DNA of 64,000 nt from Roseofilum casamattae BLCC-M143 (GCF_030068455.1 NZ_JAQOSQ010000006.1:124001-188000), one strand, 5' to 3'; shown: positions 44,209 through 53,447, numbered from the stretch's first letter. Notes: generated from the letters alone by a model not told the origin. Translations and numbers: made by a program.

Positions 44209-44835
44209 GTGACTAATTCTTATCAATATAAACGCCTCTCTAAAGATGATGCCGTCGTTTTACTGATCGATCATCAAGCTGGTTTAATCTCATTAGTTCA
44301 AGACTATTCCTCCAACGAATTCAAAAATAATGTTTTGGCATTAGCCGAATCAGCTAAATTCTTTAATTTGCCCACCATCCTCACAACCAGTTTTGAAAAT
44401 GGTCCCAATGGTCCCTTAGTTCCAGAAATTAAAGAATTTCATCCCGATGCTCCTTATATTGCTCGTCCCGGTCAAATTAATGCTTGGGATAATGAAGATT
44501 TTGTCAAAGCGATCGCAGATACCGGCCGCAAACAATTAATTATGGCAGGAGTCGTTACCGATGTTTGTGTGGCTTTCCCCGCATTAAGTGCCTTGGAAGC
44601 AGGCTTTGATGTTTTTGTCGTCACGGATGCTTCTGGAACCTTTAATACAGATGTCCGAGATGCCGCATTATTACGAATGCAAGGTGCTGGAGCACAAATG
44701 ATGAATTGGTTCAGCGTTGCCTGCGAACTGCACCGCGACTGGCGTAATGATATTGAAGGTTTGGGAGCTTTGCTCTCTAAGTATATCCCCAATTATCGCA
44801 ATTTGATGACCAGCTATTTTGCCATACAACAATAA
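44209..44835 (+). CDS. isochorismatase-family hydrolase (YcaC type)
   Basis: A 208-residue cysteine hydrolase of the isochorismatase superfamily, YcaC group. Catalytic residues can be read as Asp21 (VVLLIDHQAG), Arg86 (IARPGQINAWDNEDF, where other members have Lys) and Cys120 (GVVTDVCVAFPALSAL). The physiological substrate of YcaC proteins is unknown. The GTG at 44209 (MTNSYQYKRL) is preferred; the frame is open further upstream, but into the LysR promoter region. It is divergent from LysR and 72 bp before the nitroreductase gene on the same strand, so it is the likely first gene of a LysR-controlled unit. Confidence 0.9.
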   Translation: MTNSYQYKRLSKDDAVVLLIDHQAGLISLVQDYSSNEFKNNVLALAESAKFFNLPTILTTSFENGPNGPLVPEIKEFHPDAPYIARPGQINAWDNEDFVKAIADTGRKQLIMAGVVTDVCVAFPALSALEAGFDVFVVTDASGTFNTDVRDAALLRMQGAGAQMMNWFSVACELHRDWRNDIEGLGALLSKYIPNYRNLMTSYFAIQQ

Positions 44836-44907
44836 CGGAATTTATTTATCTTTTCCGGTTTTTTGCTAAATTAATTGGTGTCGTCTGAAATTGACTAAGA
44901 GGAGTTA

Positions 44908-45513
44908 ATGGATACTTTAGATGCAATTTATCAACGTCGTGCTGTTAAAGGCTACGATCCCAACCATAAGCTAACCTCGGAAGAAGAACAAAAGCTTTTG
45001 GAAGCAATGATTCAGGCTCCCACTAGTTTTAATATCCAACATTGGCGTTTCGTGATTCTTCGAGACCCTGAATTACGCCAAAAAATTCGCAAAGAGCTTG
45101 GCAACGATCAAGCGCAAATGACAGATGCTTCGTTGCTTATTCTGTTTACAGCCGATATGAAAGCTTGGCAGAAGAATCCCGAACGGTATTGGCAAAATGC
45201 ACCGAAAGAAGTGGCCGATCTATTAGTAGGTTGGATGGGGCCGTTTCATGAAGGACGGGAATGGCTACAGCGAGATGAGGCACAACGCTCGATTGGTATG
45301 GCTATGCAGACTTTAATGTTAGCCGCGAAAGGAATGGGTTACGATTCTTGCCCGATGATTGGCTTTGATATCGAGAAGGTAGCCGAACTGATTAATTTAC
45401 CTGACGATTATGTCATGGGGCCAATGGTTGCTATTGGTAAAAAAGTCAAAGATCCCCGGCCAAAACCAGGACAATTACCCTTGAGTGAATTAGTGATTGA
45501 GAATAAGTTCTAA
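44908..45513 (+). CDS. nitroreductase-family FMN oxidoreductase
   Basis: A 201-residue FMN-dependent nitroreductase-fold protein. The N-terminal IYQRRAVKGYDPNHKLTSEE contains the FMN-binding arginine pair, followed by MIQAPTSFNIQHWRFVILRDPEL, and the later AKGMGYDSCPMIGFDIEKVAELINLPDDY. Such enzymes reduce nitro-aromatics, quinones or flavins with NAD(P)H. The gene has a good ribosome site (AGAGGAG at about 44900). It lies 72 bp downstream of the isochorismatase-like gene and ends at a perfect 11 bp inverted repeat at 45522-45554. Substrate unknown. Confidence 0.93.
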   Translation: MDTLDAIYQRRAVKGYDPNHKLTSEEEQKLLEAMIQAPTSFNIQHWRFVILRDPELRQKIRKELGNDQAQMTDASLLILFTADMKAWQKNPERYWQNAPKEVADLLVGWMGPFHEGREWLQRDEAQRSIGMAMQTLMLAAKGMGYDSCPMIGFDIEKVAELINLPDDYVMGPMVAIGKKVKDPRPKPGQLPLSELVIENKF

Positions 45514-45521
45514 ACTTATCG

Positions 45522-45554
45522 GGTCTAGAATTATCTATGCAGAAATTCTAGACC
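45522..45554 (+). terminator. 11 bp perfect inverted repeat after the nitroreductase gene
   Basis: GGTCTAGAATT at 45522-45532 pairs exactly with AATTCTAGACC at 45544-45554 across an 11-base loop, 9 bp after the stop codon. There is no long T-run, so it may be a terminator or an mRNA-end stabiliser. Confidence 0.5.
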
Positions 45555-45720
45555 GCTGTTCTTAAATAAATTCTTGAAGTCGCTACTGAAGTTGATATTA
45601 GAGGCGATCGCAATTGTCCTAATTCTGGATTGAGATGACACATTATTGAGTGATTTGCAGCAACTCAGAGGATAATCTCTACATCTATAGCATTTTTAAA
45701 CGAGTGAAATTATTAAAATA

Positions 45721-47682
45721 ATGAATAATCATCACAAATTTCAGAGACGAGATTTTTTCAAATGGGCATTAGCCGCCGGATTTTCAACCTATGTACTGGA
45801 TAAAGGTCAATCCTGGGGGCAAAACCCTGCCGATACCAGTCAAAAAGCCGATCTAATTCTTTATAACGGTCGCATTGCAACCCAAAATAATCGACGTTCT
45901 TTTGCCGAAGCATTAGCCATTAAAGGGAATCGTTTTCTCGCGGTGGGTACGGAAAAAGAGGTGATGGCTTATCGCGGCGATCGCACTCAAACCATTAATC
46001 TCAATCGCCGCACGGTTATTCCCGGTTTAAATGATAGTCATACTCACTTAATTCGCGGTGGTTTGAACTACAATATGGAACTGCGCTGGGATGGGGTTCC
46101 TTCTCTGGCTGATGCGTTGCGCATGTTGAAAGAACAAGCCGCTCGAACGCCAGCTCCGCAATGGGTACGGGTGATTGGAGGTTGGAGCGAGTTTCAGTTT
46201 GCCGAACGCCGGATGCCGACGCTAGCGGAAATTAATGCCGTGTCTCGAGATGTGCCGGTATTTATTCTCCATCTTTACAACCGCGCTTTACTTAATGGTG
46301 CTGCCTTGCGCGCTCTCGGAATCGATCGCAATACCGCACCGCCTCCCGGTTCGGTGATTGAAAAAGATCGCAATGGCAATCCGACGGGAATGCTAATTGC
46401 CACACCCAATGCGACAATTCTTTATGCAGCGATCGCCCAAGGACCTAAACTGGGTTTAGACGACCAAATTAACTCCAGTCGTCACTACATGCGGGAAATG
46501 AACCGTTTGGGAATTACTAGCGTGATTGATGCTGGTGGCGGAGGACAAAATTATCCCGATGATTACCAAATTATCGATCGCCTCCACAAAGAAGGATTGA
46601 TGACCGTTCGGGTGGCTTATAATCTGTTTACGCAAAATCCAGGAGACGAAACAGCCGATTTTGAACGCTGGATTAACATTGCCAATCCCGGACAAGGGGA
46701 TGATTTTTATCGCCTCAATGGTGCGGGAGAAATGTTAGTCTTCTCGGCAGCAGATTTTGAAGATTTTACCGAACCTCGTCCCGACCTCAATCCCCAGATG
46801 GAAGAAGATCTCACCGAGGTGATTCAACTGCTAGCCGCCAATAAGTGGCCGTTCCGACTTCATGCCACCTATAATGAGTCAATCTCTCGCTTCTTAAATG
46901 TCTTTGAGGCCGTTAACCGCGAGATTCCCTTTAATGGAATGCATTGGATTTTAGACCACGCCGAGACGATTAGCGATCGTAATATCGAGCGAGTGAAAGC
47001 ATTAGGCGGTGGCATTGCCATTCAACATCGAATGGCATTTCAAGGGGAATACTTTATCGATCGTTATGGCGTGCAAGCTGCCGATCGTACTCCCCCGATT
47101 AAAAAGATAATGGCTATGGATGTGCCCGTATCTGGAGGAACAGATGGAACGAGAGTTGCCAGCTATAATCCTTGGGTTGGTTTATATTGGTTAGTCTCTG
47201 GCAAAACCGTTGGAGGCACTACTATTTATTCCCAAGCCAATCGCCTCGATCGCATGGAAGCCTTAAGAACATATACAACTGCTGCGGCTTGGTTCTCCAA
47301 TCAAGAAGGAAATAAAGGGGCAATTGTACCCGGTCAATTAGCGGATTTAGCCGTCTTATCAGAAGACTATTTCTCCATCCCAGAAGAGAGAATTAAACAT
47401 CTCGAATCAGTCTTAACCATCGTCGATGGAAAACCGGTTTATGCCAGAGATGAATTTAGTCGTTTTTCTCCTCCACCGTTGCCCGTCAGTCCCGATTGGT
47501 CGCCGGTTAAATATTTCGGAGGATATCGCAATGATTCTCGGATTGCGACAATCCCAAAATCCAGGCAGAGAATAGCATCAACCCTGCACTCACCACAACC
47601 CCATTTACAATGGTCTTCCTTGAATCAGGCGGGCAGTCTCTCTCGATTTTGGGGTGGCTTAGCCTGTGCGTGTTGCTATTAA
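45721..47682 (+). CDS. Tat-exported amidohydrolase (YtcJ-like)
   Basis: A 653-residue metal-dependent amidohydrolase. The N-terminus has a twin-arginine signal (QRRDFFKWALAAGFSTYVL), so the folded enzyme is probably exported. The TIM-barrel has the metal motif PGLNDSHTHLIRGG, later FRLHATYNES, WILDHAETISDRNIERVK and the terminal metal Asp in VSGGTDGTRVASYNPWVGLYW. The C-terminal amidohydrolase 3 segment GAIVPGQLADLAVLSEDYFSIPEERI follows. The last 60 residues are unlike the barrel and end in a cysteine-rich WGGLACACCY. The reaction is hydrolysis of C-N bonds, substrate unknown. It is 207 bp after the nitroreductase gene. Confidence 0.9.
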   Translation: MNNHHKFQRRDFFKWALAAGFSTYVLDKGQSWGQNPADTSQKADLILYNGRIATQNNRRSFAEALAIKGNRFLAVGTEKEVMAYRGDRTQTINLNRRTVIPGLNDSHTHLIRGGLNYNMELRWDGVPSLADALRMLKEQAARTPAPQWVRVIGGWSEFQFAERRMPTLAEINAVSRDVPVFILHLYNRALLNGAALRALGIDRNTAPPPGSVIEKDRNGNPTGMLIATPNATILYAAIAQGPKLGLDDQINSSRHYMREMNRLGITSVIDAGGGGQNYPDDYQIIDRLHKEGLMTVRVAYNLFTQNPGDETADFERWINIANPGQGDDFYRLNGAGEMLVFSAADFEDFTEPRPDLNPQMEEDLTEVIQLLAANKWPFRLHATYNESISRFLNVFEAVNREIPFNGMHWILDHAETISDRNIERVKALGGGIAIQHRMAFQGEYFIDRYGVQAADRTPPIKKIMAMDVPVSGGTDGTRVASYNPWVGLYWLVSGKTVGGTTIYSQANRLDRMEALRTYTTAAAWFSNQEGNKGAIVPGQLADLAVLSEDYFSIPEERIKHLESVLTIVDGKPVYARDEFSRFSPPPLPVSPDWSPVKYFGGYRNDSRIATIPKSRQRIASTLHSPQPHLQWSSLNQAGSLSRFWGGLACACCY

Positions 47683-47727
47683 TGCTAATCTTTTGCTATT
47701 GAGCTAATTTCGATCGAGACATCTCCG

Positions 47728-48285
47728 ATGAATAACGATTCAAATAACCAAAATCAACAAGTTACTGCGGTTATTTCCCATTATATTCGTCCCGGTCGCG
47801 AATCGGGTTATGAAGAATGGTTACAAGGTATTTCTCATGTTGCCAGAGAATTTGAAGGCCATCAAGGCGTAACCATTCTCAGACCTCCAACAGGTTCGAG
47901 AAAAGAATATGTTATTATTCTCCGTTTCGATCGCTATCAAAATCTCTGTCAATGGATGCGATCGCCAGAACGAAAAGAATGGATCGAGCGCGCTCAACCC
48001 CTAACCGAACAGCAAGAAAACGTACAAATTCTTACCGGCTTAGAAGCACTGGTTTCTCTTCCAAACATGACGTTAGCACCTCCTCCAAAGTATAAAACAG
48101 TCTTGATTACTTGGCTGGGAGTTTTTGTCTGTTCGTCGATCTTGGGCTATCTAGTAGCTCCCTATTTATTGGCTCTACACTTTCTCCTGCGCCAAGCCAT
48201 TCTAACCGGATTAGTGGTTGTTTTGTTGGCTTATGTTGTTATGCCTAGATTAACCCGTTTATTTCATAAATGGCTGCATTATTAG
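47728..48285 (+). CDS. antibiotic-biosynthesis-monooxygenase (ABM) domain membrane protein
   Basis: A 185-residue protein. Residues about 10-110 are an ABM-type ferredoxin-like domain (VTAVISHYIRPGRESGYEEWLQGISHVAREFEGHQGVTILRP, VIILRFDRYQNLCQWMRSPER), followed by two membrane segments at about 125-147 and 155-178. ABM domains can oxidise aromatic polyketides or quinols without cofactors, or be catalytically silent. Membrane anchoring suggests a lipophilic substrate. It lies 45 bp downstream of the amidohydrolase, so it is probably co-transcribed with it. Confidence 0.88.
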   Translation: MNNDSNNQNQQVTAVISHYIRPGRESGYEEWLQGISHVAREFEGHQGVTILRPPTGSRKEYVIILRFDRYQNLCQWMRSPERKEWIERAQPLTEQQENVQILTGLEALVSLPNMTLAPPPKYKTVLITWLGVFVCSSILGYLVAPYLLALHFLLRQAILTGLVVVLLAYVVMPRLTRLFHKWLHY

Positions 48286-48380
48286 GATGGATTGAATGGA
48301 TTTGAGATTACCTCTCATTCTACAGTGTCAAAAATTGCATTACACTATAGAAAATCTACCATTCATTCCGAACGAGAAAA

Positions 48381-49532
48381 ATGTCACTCATCGGCCCGCA
48401 CCTCTTAGATGAGGATGGTCTCAGACTGACCGAAGCAGAAAAACAGGATATCTGGAGTCGCTTTCCCGAACCCATTAACGACATCTACTATGCTGATGCT
48501 ATTTTTGAAGGAGGAGGAGTACGGGGTGTTGCTTTGTTAGGAGCGCTGCGCTGTTGCGAGGATTTGGGCATTCGCTGGAAAAAACTGGCGGGAACGTCCG
48601 CCGGTTCGCTCACGGCAGCATTGTTAGCGGCGAATTTTGCGATCGACGAACTGGAAGAAATTCTTAGTACTATCGACTACGGCCGGATTTTATCGGAAAA
48701 AACCAGTCCCTTTATTTTCAATGGCGACCCTAGCGACGACCTGCAAGCGCCATTGCTCATGATTGTTTCCTTGATGCTTACCGGACAACTGGGTCAATAT
48801 TCCTCCGATCCCTTGCGCGACTGGATGGCCAATACCCTCAGACTGCGTAACATTAAGACGTTTGCCGATATTAAATTCAGCGACCCGGAACGAGAGCTAA
48901 AAGTAGTTGTCTCCAACATCAGTCGCAGCGAAATGTTAGTCTTGCCCGATGATATCAATCCCGATCTGCCTCAACTCACCACGGAGCAAAAAGAAGAACG
49001 GCAAGGAATTTTAGAGCAGTATAACATCGCTCATTTTGAAGACTTTAAGCTGGCAGAAGCCGTGCGCTTATCGTCCTCCATTCCCTTATTTTTTAAACCG
49101 GAAAAATTGGGAGAGTCTTATATTCTCGACGGCGGTTTGTTAAGCAACTTTCCCCTGTGGATTTACGATCGCCCGTCCTTCAATTATGCCGTACGTCCGC
49201 GATGGCCGACCTTCGGTTTCCGACTGATCGATCGCACCATTACTCCCCCAAAAATTAATAATACTCTCGACCTATTTACGGCTTCTCTGCGAGCCATGGC
49301 CAATGCCAGAGATCGCTATCACTTGCGCAAAGGCGATCAAGGACGGGTGATTAATGTTGACGTGACCGATGCTAAGGTTACCACCACCGAGTTTTCTCTG
49401 AGCGCTCGCAAGAAAGTTACCTTGTATCGTATCGGCTACGAACGTACCAAGAATTTCTTCTTGCATCACTGGAACTGGAATCAGCATTTGCTCGCGCGCG
49501 GCATTAGCTCCGATAATCTCGGTTTGGGTTAG
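48381..49532 (+). CDS. patatin-like phospholipase
   Basis: A 383-residue lipid acyl hydrolase with the patatin Ser-Asp dyad. The oxyanion loop is FEGGGVRGVALLGAL, the nucleophile is Ser73 in LAGTSAGSLTAALLAA and the general base is Asp250 in YILDGGLLSNFP. It probably hydrolyses membrane phospho- or glycolipids. The N-terminal 25 residues before the patatin fold and the C-terminal 100 residues (KVTLYRIGYERTKNFFLHHW) are helical. No signal peptide is seen, so a cytosolic or membrane-associated role is expected. No cGAS/DncV-type nucleotidyltransferase, as found in CBASS with patatin effectors, is next to it, so it is probably an ordinary lipid enzyme. Confidence 0.93.
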   Translation: MSLIGPHLLDEDGLRLTEAEKQDIWSRFPEPINDIYYADAIFEGGGVRGVALLGALRCCEDLGIRWKKLAGTSAGSLTAALLAANFAIDELEEILSTIDYGRILSEKTSPFIFNGDPSDDLQAPLLMIVSLMLTGQLGQYSSDPLRDWMANTLRLRNIKTFADIKFSDPERELKVVVSNISRSEMLVLPDDINPDLPQLTTEQKEERQGILEQYNIAHFEDFKLAEAVRLSSSIPLFFKPEKLGESYILDGGLLSNFPLWIYDRPSFNYAVRPRWPTFGFRLIDRTITPPKINNTLDLFTASLRAMANARDRYHLRKGDQGRVINVDVTDAKVTTTEFSLSARKKVTLYRIGYERTKNFFLHHWNWNQHLLARGISSDNLGLG

Positions 49533-49538
49533 TTCAGT

Positions 49539-50087
49539 CTATTTCTCTGTTGTTTCTCGCTTAAATAAATCTAACAAGAGTTCTGCCGGTTCTGTAAAGC
49601 GACTCAGTTGAGTATACGCTTCAATCAGTCTTGCTCCTTCCACTTCTACATCCTGAGTGGGATAGTTTTGCATAATTTCCAATAGGGTCATTGTCCCATC
49701 ATCGCTCGCCGAAACTAGGAGCGCGCCGCGCAAAGCTTGGCGATCGGCTCCATTCGAGGGGGTATGAATAATTTCTGCAACGCGATCGAGGACTCTCGTA
49801 CCGATAGGACTGTGCAAGACATTATCGAGGAAAACCACATCCACGGAAATGGGAGCATTTAAGAGTTCGCGGGTTTCGTCGGGATCTTGTCCGATGGTTT
49901 GGAAGTTGCGGCGCAAGGAGGACGAAAGTTTGCCCGTTTCGGCAAATGCGGTCAGTTCTTTTACGGAAAGCGATCGCCGAAATGCAGAATATTTCAGAAC
50001 GACGCGATCCGCACTAAAGGCGGGTGGCATCAGAGAGGATATGGCGATCGCGATCGCTAATAGGGATAAGGATAACCGATTTTGCAT
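49539..50087 (-). CDS. exported DUF1400-domain protein
   Basis: A 182-residue protein with a clear signal peptide (LSLLAIAIAISSLMPPAFSA) and the DUF1400 pattern: VVLKYSAFRRSLSVKELTAFAETGKLSSSLR, NAPISVDVVFLDNVLHSPIGTRVLDRVAEIIHTPSNGADRQALRGALLVSASDDG and VEVEGARLIEAYTQL, read in blocks. DUF1400 usually precedes an alpha/beta hydrolase in cyanobacteria. Here it stands alone, so it is either a stand-alone family member or a truncated derivative. Function unknown. It is convergent with the patatin gene, 6 bp apart. Confidence 0.9.
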   Translation of the reverse strand: MQNRLSLSLLAIAIAISSLMPPAFSADRVVLKYSAFRRSLSVKELTAFAETGKLSSSLRRNFQTIGQDPDETRELLNAPISVDVVFLDNVLHSPIGTRVLDRVAEIIHTPSNGADRQALRGALLVSASDDGTMTLLEIMQNYPTQDVEVEGARLIEAYTQLSRFTEPAELLLDLFKRETTEK

Positions 50088-50226
50088 AGCACTGGAGTTC
50101 GCCGAACGCGAGATACATTCATACTCGATCTTGTTGGAAATTATCGGGTATTAGTTCCCCAACAATATAAAACATAATCTCCCGCCTACTTATTTGTTCT
50201 TCGCGCGCGCCAACTTCTCTCACTAA

Positions 50227-50520
50227 TGCGATCGTTTCATCGAAACTATAATAGTTTATAAGCTCCCCGACAAAAGCCGAGAGGAAATTGAAGCGATGCT
50301 AGGACTAAGCGAACTGAAACAAACCAAAGTCTACCAAGATGCCCTTGCCGAAGGACGCGAAGAGGGACGTGAAGAGGGACGCGAAGAAGGTATCGAGCAA
50401 ACCCAACGCCAAGCTATTCCAGTCATGTCTGCGTTTGGCATTCCCCCAGAAACCATCGCCGAGTCCCTGAAAATCCCCCTCGAAACCGTCACCGAGATTC
50501 TCAATAGTGAAGAAACATAG
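50227..50520 (+). pseudogene. 3' remnant of an Rpn-family (DUF2887-type) nuclease gene
   Basis: The frame from 50227 reads DRFIETIIVYKLPDKSREEIEAMLGLSELK (split as seen), then KVYQDALAEGREEG repeats and a C-terminal helix-turn-helix-like tail. This is the conserved C-terminal end of Rpn/PD-(D/E)xK putative transposase proteins. A stop codon at 50224-50226 cuts the frame, and no N-terminal nuclease domain exists upstream, where the 130 bp do not encode it. From the internal ATG at 50296 a 74-residue peptide could still be made. It carries four near-identical 12-base units giving REEG repeats. Confidence 0.75.
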
Positions 50521-50569
50521 TCTATTCGAGAAAGGCGATCGATAAAACTGACTTCAATCTCAAGTAAGA

Positions 50570-52000
50570 TTAGGAGGCGATCGCCGAAGGTTGGTTGTCT
50601 CCGGTTTGAGCGCGCAACTTATTCGCGGTTGCGGTAACAAAGGACTGAATAAATGCGGCGCGCTGGTTTTGTTGAAACACGCGTTTGAGGATAGTAGAAA
50701 GCTTGTCTAAATTGAACTCGCTCTCGGAATTGACCTCTTGGGTTTGCCAATATTCAATCAAACTCAATCCGGCAATTCGAGTTAAGTAAGCGGCGCTAAT
50801 TCCTTGCACCAAGCCTCCTGCCGTATAAGTAATGGCATTAGTTTTCAAGATGCCGGTAATGGTTTGCGTGGAGAGTTCCACAAATCCCAGTTTTACCATG
50901 AGTTCGGCGATGGTTCCTGCCGCATTTGTCCCGTGTTGTAGGGTGAAAGAGGGTTGGGATTGATAAATCTTGGCAATATCTAAAATCAGTTGGCCGGTAA
51001 TGGCTCCCGTGGTTAATAAATCTAAGCTGGGAATAGGATTGGCAAACGCGGTTACGGCGGCGATCCATTGATATTGTTCGATAATGGGGAGGGCGCGATC
51101 GCGACGAATTTGATTCCATTCATCCCTAATATCGCCTTGCAACTGTTGGGCTTTCCGATAAACCGTAGCCAGAATTGCAGAATTAGAGGTCTTGGATAGT
51201 TTCCCTAAACATTCATTCAGACTCTGCAGTTGCGGTGCTGGCGTTTCCATCCACTCCTTCGTCATCCCGTCTGCTTGGTGTTTGCGCACTTTAATTTCCT
51301 GGGGAGCGGCGGAAATTTCCACCATAGGCATTCCCTGCAATTGTCCGCTGATGCGATCGCGAAGTTGCTCCCGAATACTGGGTAAATCTTGAGGCAAATA
51401 GCGATCGGTTTTATTCAGCACTAAAACCACTCGATCGCGGGCTTCTCGTAACTGTTGCAGAGTTTGGTATTCCGAGTTGGTTAAATCTCCAGAAATCACG
51501 AATAAAACAATATCGCTCTCCGTTAGTTTCCGCGCAATTTCCTCCGTCACATCCTCCGTTGGCTGAGGTGTAAATAAGGCTGGGGTTTCCACCACATTCC
51601 AGCGATCGCCTAATAAGCTCGCTAACGTGGTTTTGCCTGTGGATTTTCCACCGGTAATCGCCAGTTGTAGGGTTTGCCGAGTTAGTTCTGCTCTCAATGC
51701 ACTCAAACGGCGTTCCCAACTGGAAATGTCGCGATTTTCTGCGGCTAAATCGGCGATCGCAATTTCGACTCGAGCGAGTGCTTTCTCCACGGTTTCCTGG
51801 CTCGCAGGGACGACAGGACTGGTAACTGTCCCATCTTGCCTCTTCTGTCGCCACCACCAAACGCCACCACCGGCAATCGCCAGCCAAGTTATCCATTCTC
51901 CCCAGTCTGCAACCGATGTTTCAAGATTCGTCCACAACCAAAGGAGAGCACCCAAACCAACTCCACCCACCAACAGAGGACGACGTATTAGCGCGGTCAT
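50570..52000 (-). CDS. membrane-associated GTPase with DUF697-like domain
   Basis: A 476-residue P-loop GTPase. From the ATG at 52000, two N-terminal hydrophobic segments (about 8-25 and 36-49) are followed by a coiled coil. The G domain then has P-loop GGKSTGKT at 117-124 and the G4 motif NKTD at 196-199. The C-terminal half (about 285-450) contains hydrophobic helices (AVTAFANPIPSLDLLTTGAITGQLILDIAKIY, GISAAYLTRIAGLSLIEYW) of the DUF697 type. The role in the membrane is unknown. GGAG 7 bases before the ATG at 52000 supports that start over a GTG at 52018. It is divergent from glcE. Confidence 0.9.
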   Translation of the reverse strand: MTALIRRPLLVGGVGLGALLWLWTNLETSVADWGEWITWLAIAGGGVWWWRQKRQDGTVTSPVVPASQETVEKALARVEIAIADLAAENRDISSWERRLSALRAELTRQTLQLAITGGKSTGKTTLASLLGDRWNVVETPALFTPQPTEDVTEEIARKLTESDIVLFVISGDLTNSEYQTLQQLREARDRVVLVLNKTDRYLPQDLPSIREQLRDRISGQLQGMPMVEISAAPQEIKVRKHQADGMTKEWMETPAPQLQSLNECLGKLSKTSNSAILATVYRKAQQLQGDIRDEWNQIRRDRALPIIEQYQWIAAVTAFANPIPSLDLLTTGAITGQLILDIAKIYQSQPSFTLQHGTNAAGTIAELMVKLGFVELSTQTITGILKTNAITYTAGGLVQGISAAYLTRIAGLSLIEYWQTQEVNSESEFNLDKLSTILKRVFQQNQRAAFIQSFVTATANKLRAQTGDNQPSAIAS

Positions 52001-52103
52001 CACAGTTCTCCATGTCACCTTACTATTTAGCTTAACGCGATTTGGTCTGGCATTGCGATATCGATTAGTATTTTCATAACGATTAACTCAACTGATTCCG
52101 CCC

Positions 52104-53402
52104 GTGAATGCGATCGCTTCTGCTCTAAATGCTTGTCTCGATGCCTCGTGCATACAACCCTTTACCCAGCTCGACTCTTCCTTGCAAGAGTCCTTTCAAA
52201 ATGCGTATAAACCTGGAAGCAAACAGCCAATTGCTGTATATCCAAACACGCAAGAAGAACTCAGTGCTATTATCAAACAGGCAAAAATTCATAACTGGAA
52301 ACTATTACCTTGGGGAGCGGGCAGTAAAATTCATTGGGGACAAGTCGGGGAATCTGTCGATCTACTTCTCTCGACGCAACGGCTGAATCGAGTTATCGAA
52401 CATGCCGCAGGCGACTTAACCCTAACCGTCGAATCTGGAGTAACGCTGAAGCAAATTTCCGCCTTGCTCGTGCCCCATCAACAGTTCCTCGCTTTCGATC
52501 CGGCTTATGCCGATCGCGCTACAGTTGGTGGCATTATTGCTACTGCCGATACAGGGAGCTGGCGCCATCGATATGGAGGGGTTCGCGATCGTCTTATTGG
52601 CGTATCATTTGTGCGCAGCGATGGCGAATTGGCCAAAGCTGGAGGACGAGTGGTAAAAAATGTCGCCGGTTACGATTTAATGAAACTATTTACCGGAAGT
52701 TATGGCAGTTTGGGTATTATTTCGCAAGCCACTTTTCGCTTATATCCCATTCCGGAAGATTCGGCGACGTTGGTACTAACTGGAGAAGCGGATAACCTCG
52801 CAGAAACAAAACGAATCATTATGGGATCGAGCTTAGATCCAACCGCAGTCGATCTTCGGCTAAATCGCGACAGTGAGTTGTGTTTGGTTATCCGATTTCA
52901 AAGTATCCCAGAAAGCGTAACGGAACAATTGCAGATTGTGCTGGAGATTGCCACAACAATGGAGTTAGGAGCGCAGGTTTATCGCGATAACGAAGAACAA
53001 GAGCAATGGCAACTTTGGAACGAGCAAATATTTTCGGGCAATTCAGAAGAGATTATCTGTAAAATTGGGGTTCGGCCAACCGAAGTGCTCTCAGTATTAC
53101 ACTATCTCAAAAATCTGCAAGCTACCGAACCCAAATGCGTCATGCACGCGCGGGTTGGATTGGGAATGGTATCGTTTAATCGTGCGAGATCGACTCAACT
53201 ATTAGATCTGCGATCGCATCTCCAGAAGAAAGGAGGCTTTCTCACAATTTTGCAAGCCCCGCGATCGATCCAAAACGCCATAGATATGTGGGGATATTCC
53301 GGAAGTCAAGTAACCATTATGCAACGAATTAAACAAAAATTCGATCCGAATAATTTACTGAGTCCAAATCGATTTATTCATAGCTCTGGAAAGAAAGACT
53401 AA
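52104..53402 (+). CDS. glcE: glycolate oxidase FAD-binding subunit GlcE
   Basis: GlcE is the second FAD-binding subunit of the GlcDEF glycolate dehydrogenase, which oxidises photorespiratory glycolate to glyoxylate. The 432-residue protein has a PCMH-type FAD domain: PNTQEELSAIIKQAKIHNWKLLPWGAGSK, LTLTVESGVTLKQISALL, ATVGGIIATADTGSWRHRYGG, DRLIGVSFVRSDGE and KNVAGYDLMKLFTGSYGSLGIISQATFRLYP, read in blocks. It lacks the N-terminal extension of GlcD. glcD is not in the window. The iron-sulfur subunit glcF follows on the same strand after 170 bp, which contains a short hairpin (53425-53447), so the two may have separate promoters. Confidence 0.93.
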   Translation: MNAIASALNACLDASCIQPFTQLDSSLQESFQNAYKPGSKQPIAVYPNTQEELSAIIKQAKIHNWKLLPWGAGSKIHWGQVGESVDLLLSTQRLNRVIEHAAGDLTLTVESGVTLKQISALLVPHQQFLAFDPAYADRATVGGIIATADTGSWRHRYGGVRDRLIGVSFVRSDGELAKAGGRVVKNVAGYDLMKLFTGSYGSLGIISQATFRLYPIPEDSATLVLTGEADNLAETKRIIMGSSLDPTAVDLRLNRDSELCLVIRFQSIPESVTEQLQIVLEIATTMELGAQVYRDNEEQEQWQLWNEQIFSGNSEEIICKIGVRPTEVLSVLHYLKNLQATEPKCVMHARVGLGMVSFNRARSTQLLDLRSHLQKKGGFLTILQAPRSIQNAIDMWGYSGSQVTIMQRIKQKFDPNNLLSPNRFIHSSGKKD

Positions 53403-53424
53403 TCTCCAAGCTCAATACTCTATC

Positions 53425-53447
53425 CTATGGATTAGCAAACTCCATAG
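53425..53447. repeat. short hairpin between glcE and glcF
   Basis: CTATGGA at 53425-53431 pairs with TCCATAG at 53441-53447, followed by AAAAAA rather than a T-run. It is not a standard terminator on either strand. The 170 bp gap has no gene. Confidence 0.4.

Noticed and set aside
48381-49532. patatin phospholipase as a CBASS-type defence effector
   Set aside because: No cyclic-nucleotide synthase or accessory CBASS gene is adjacent; it fits an ordinary lipid hydrolase.
50340-50395. short direct repeats as a possible CRISPR array
   Set aside because: The 12-base units are contiguous, have no spacers and encode REEG in frame.
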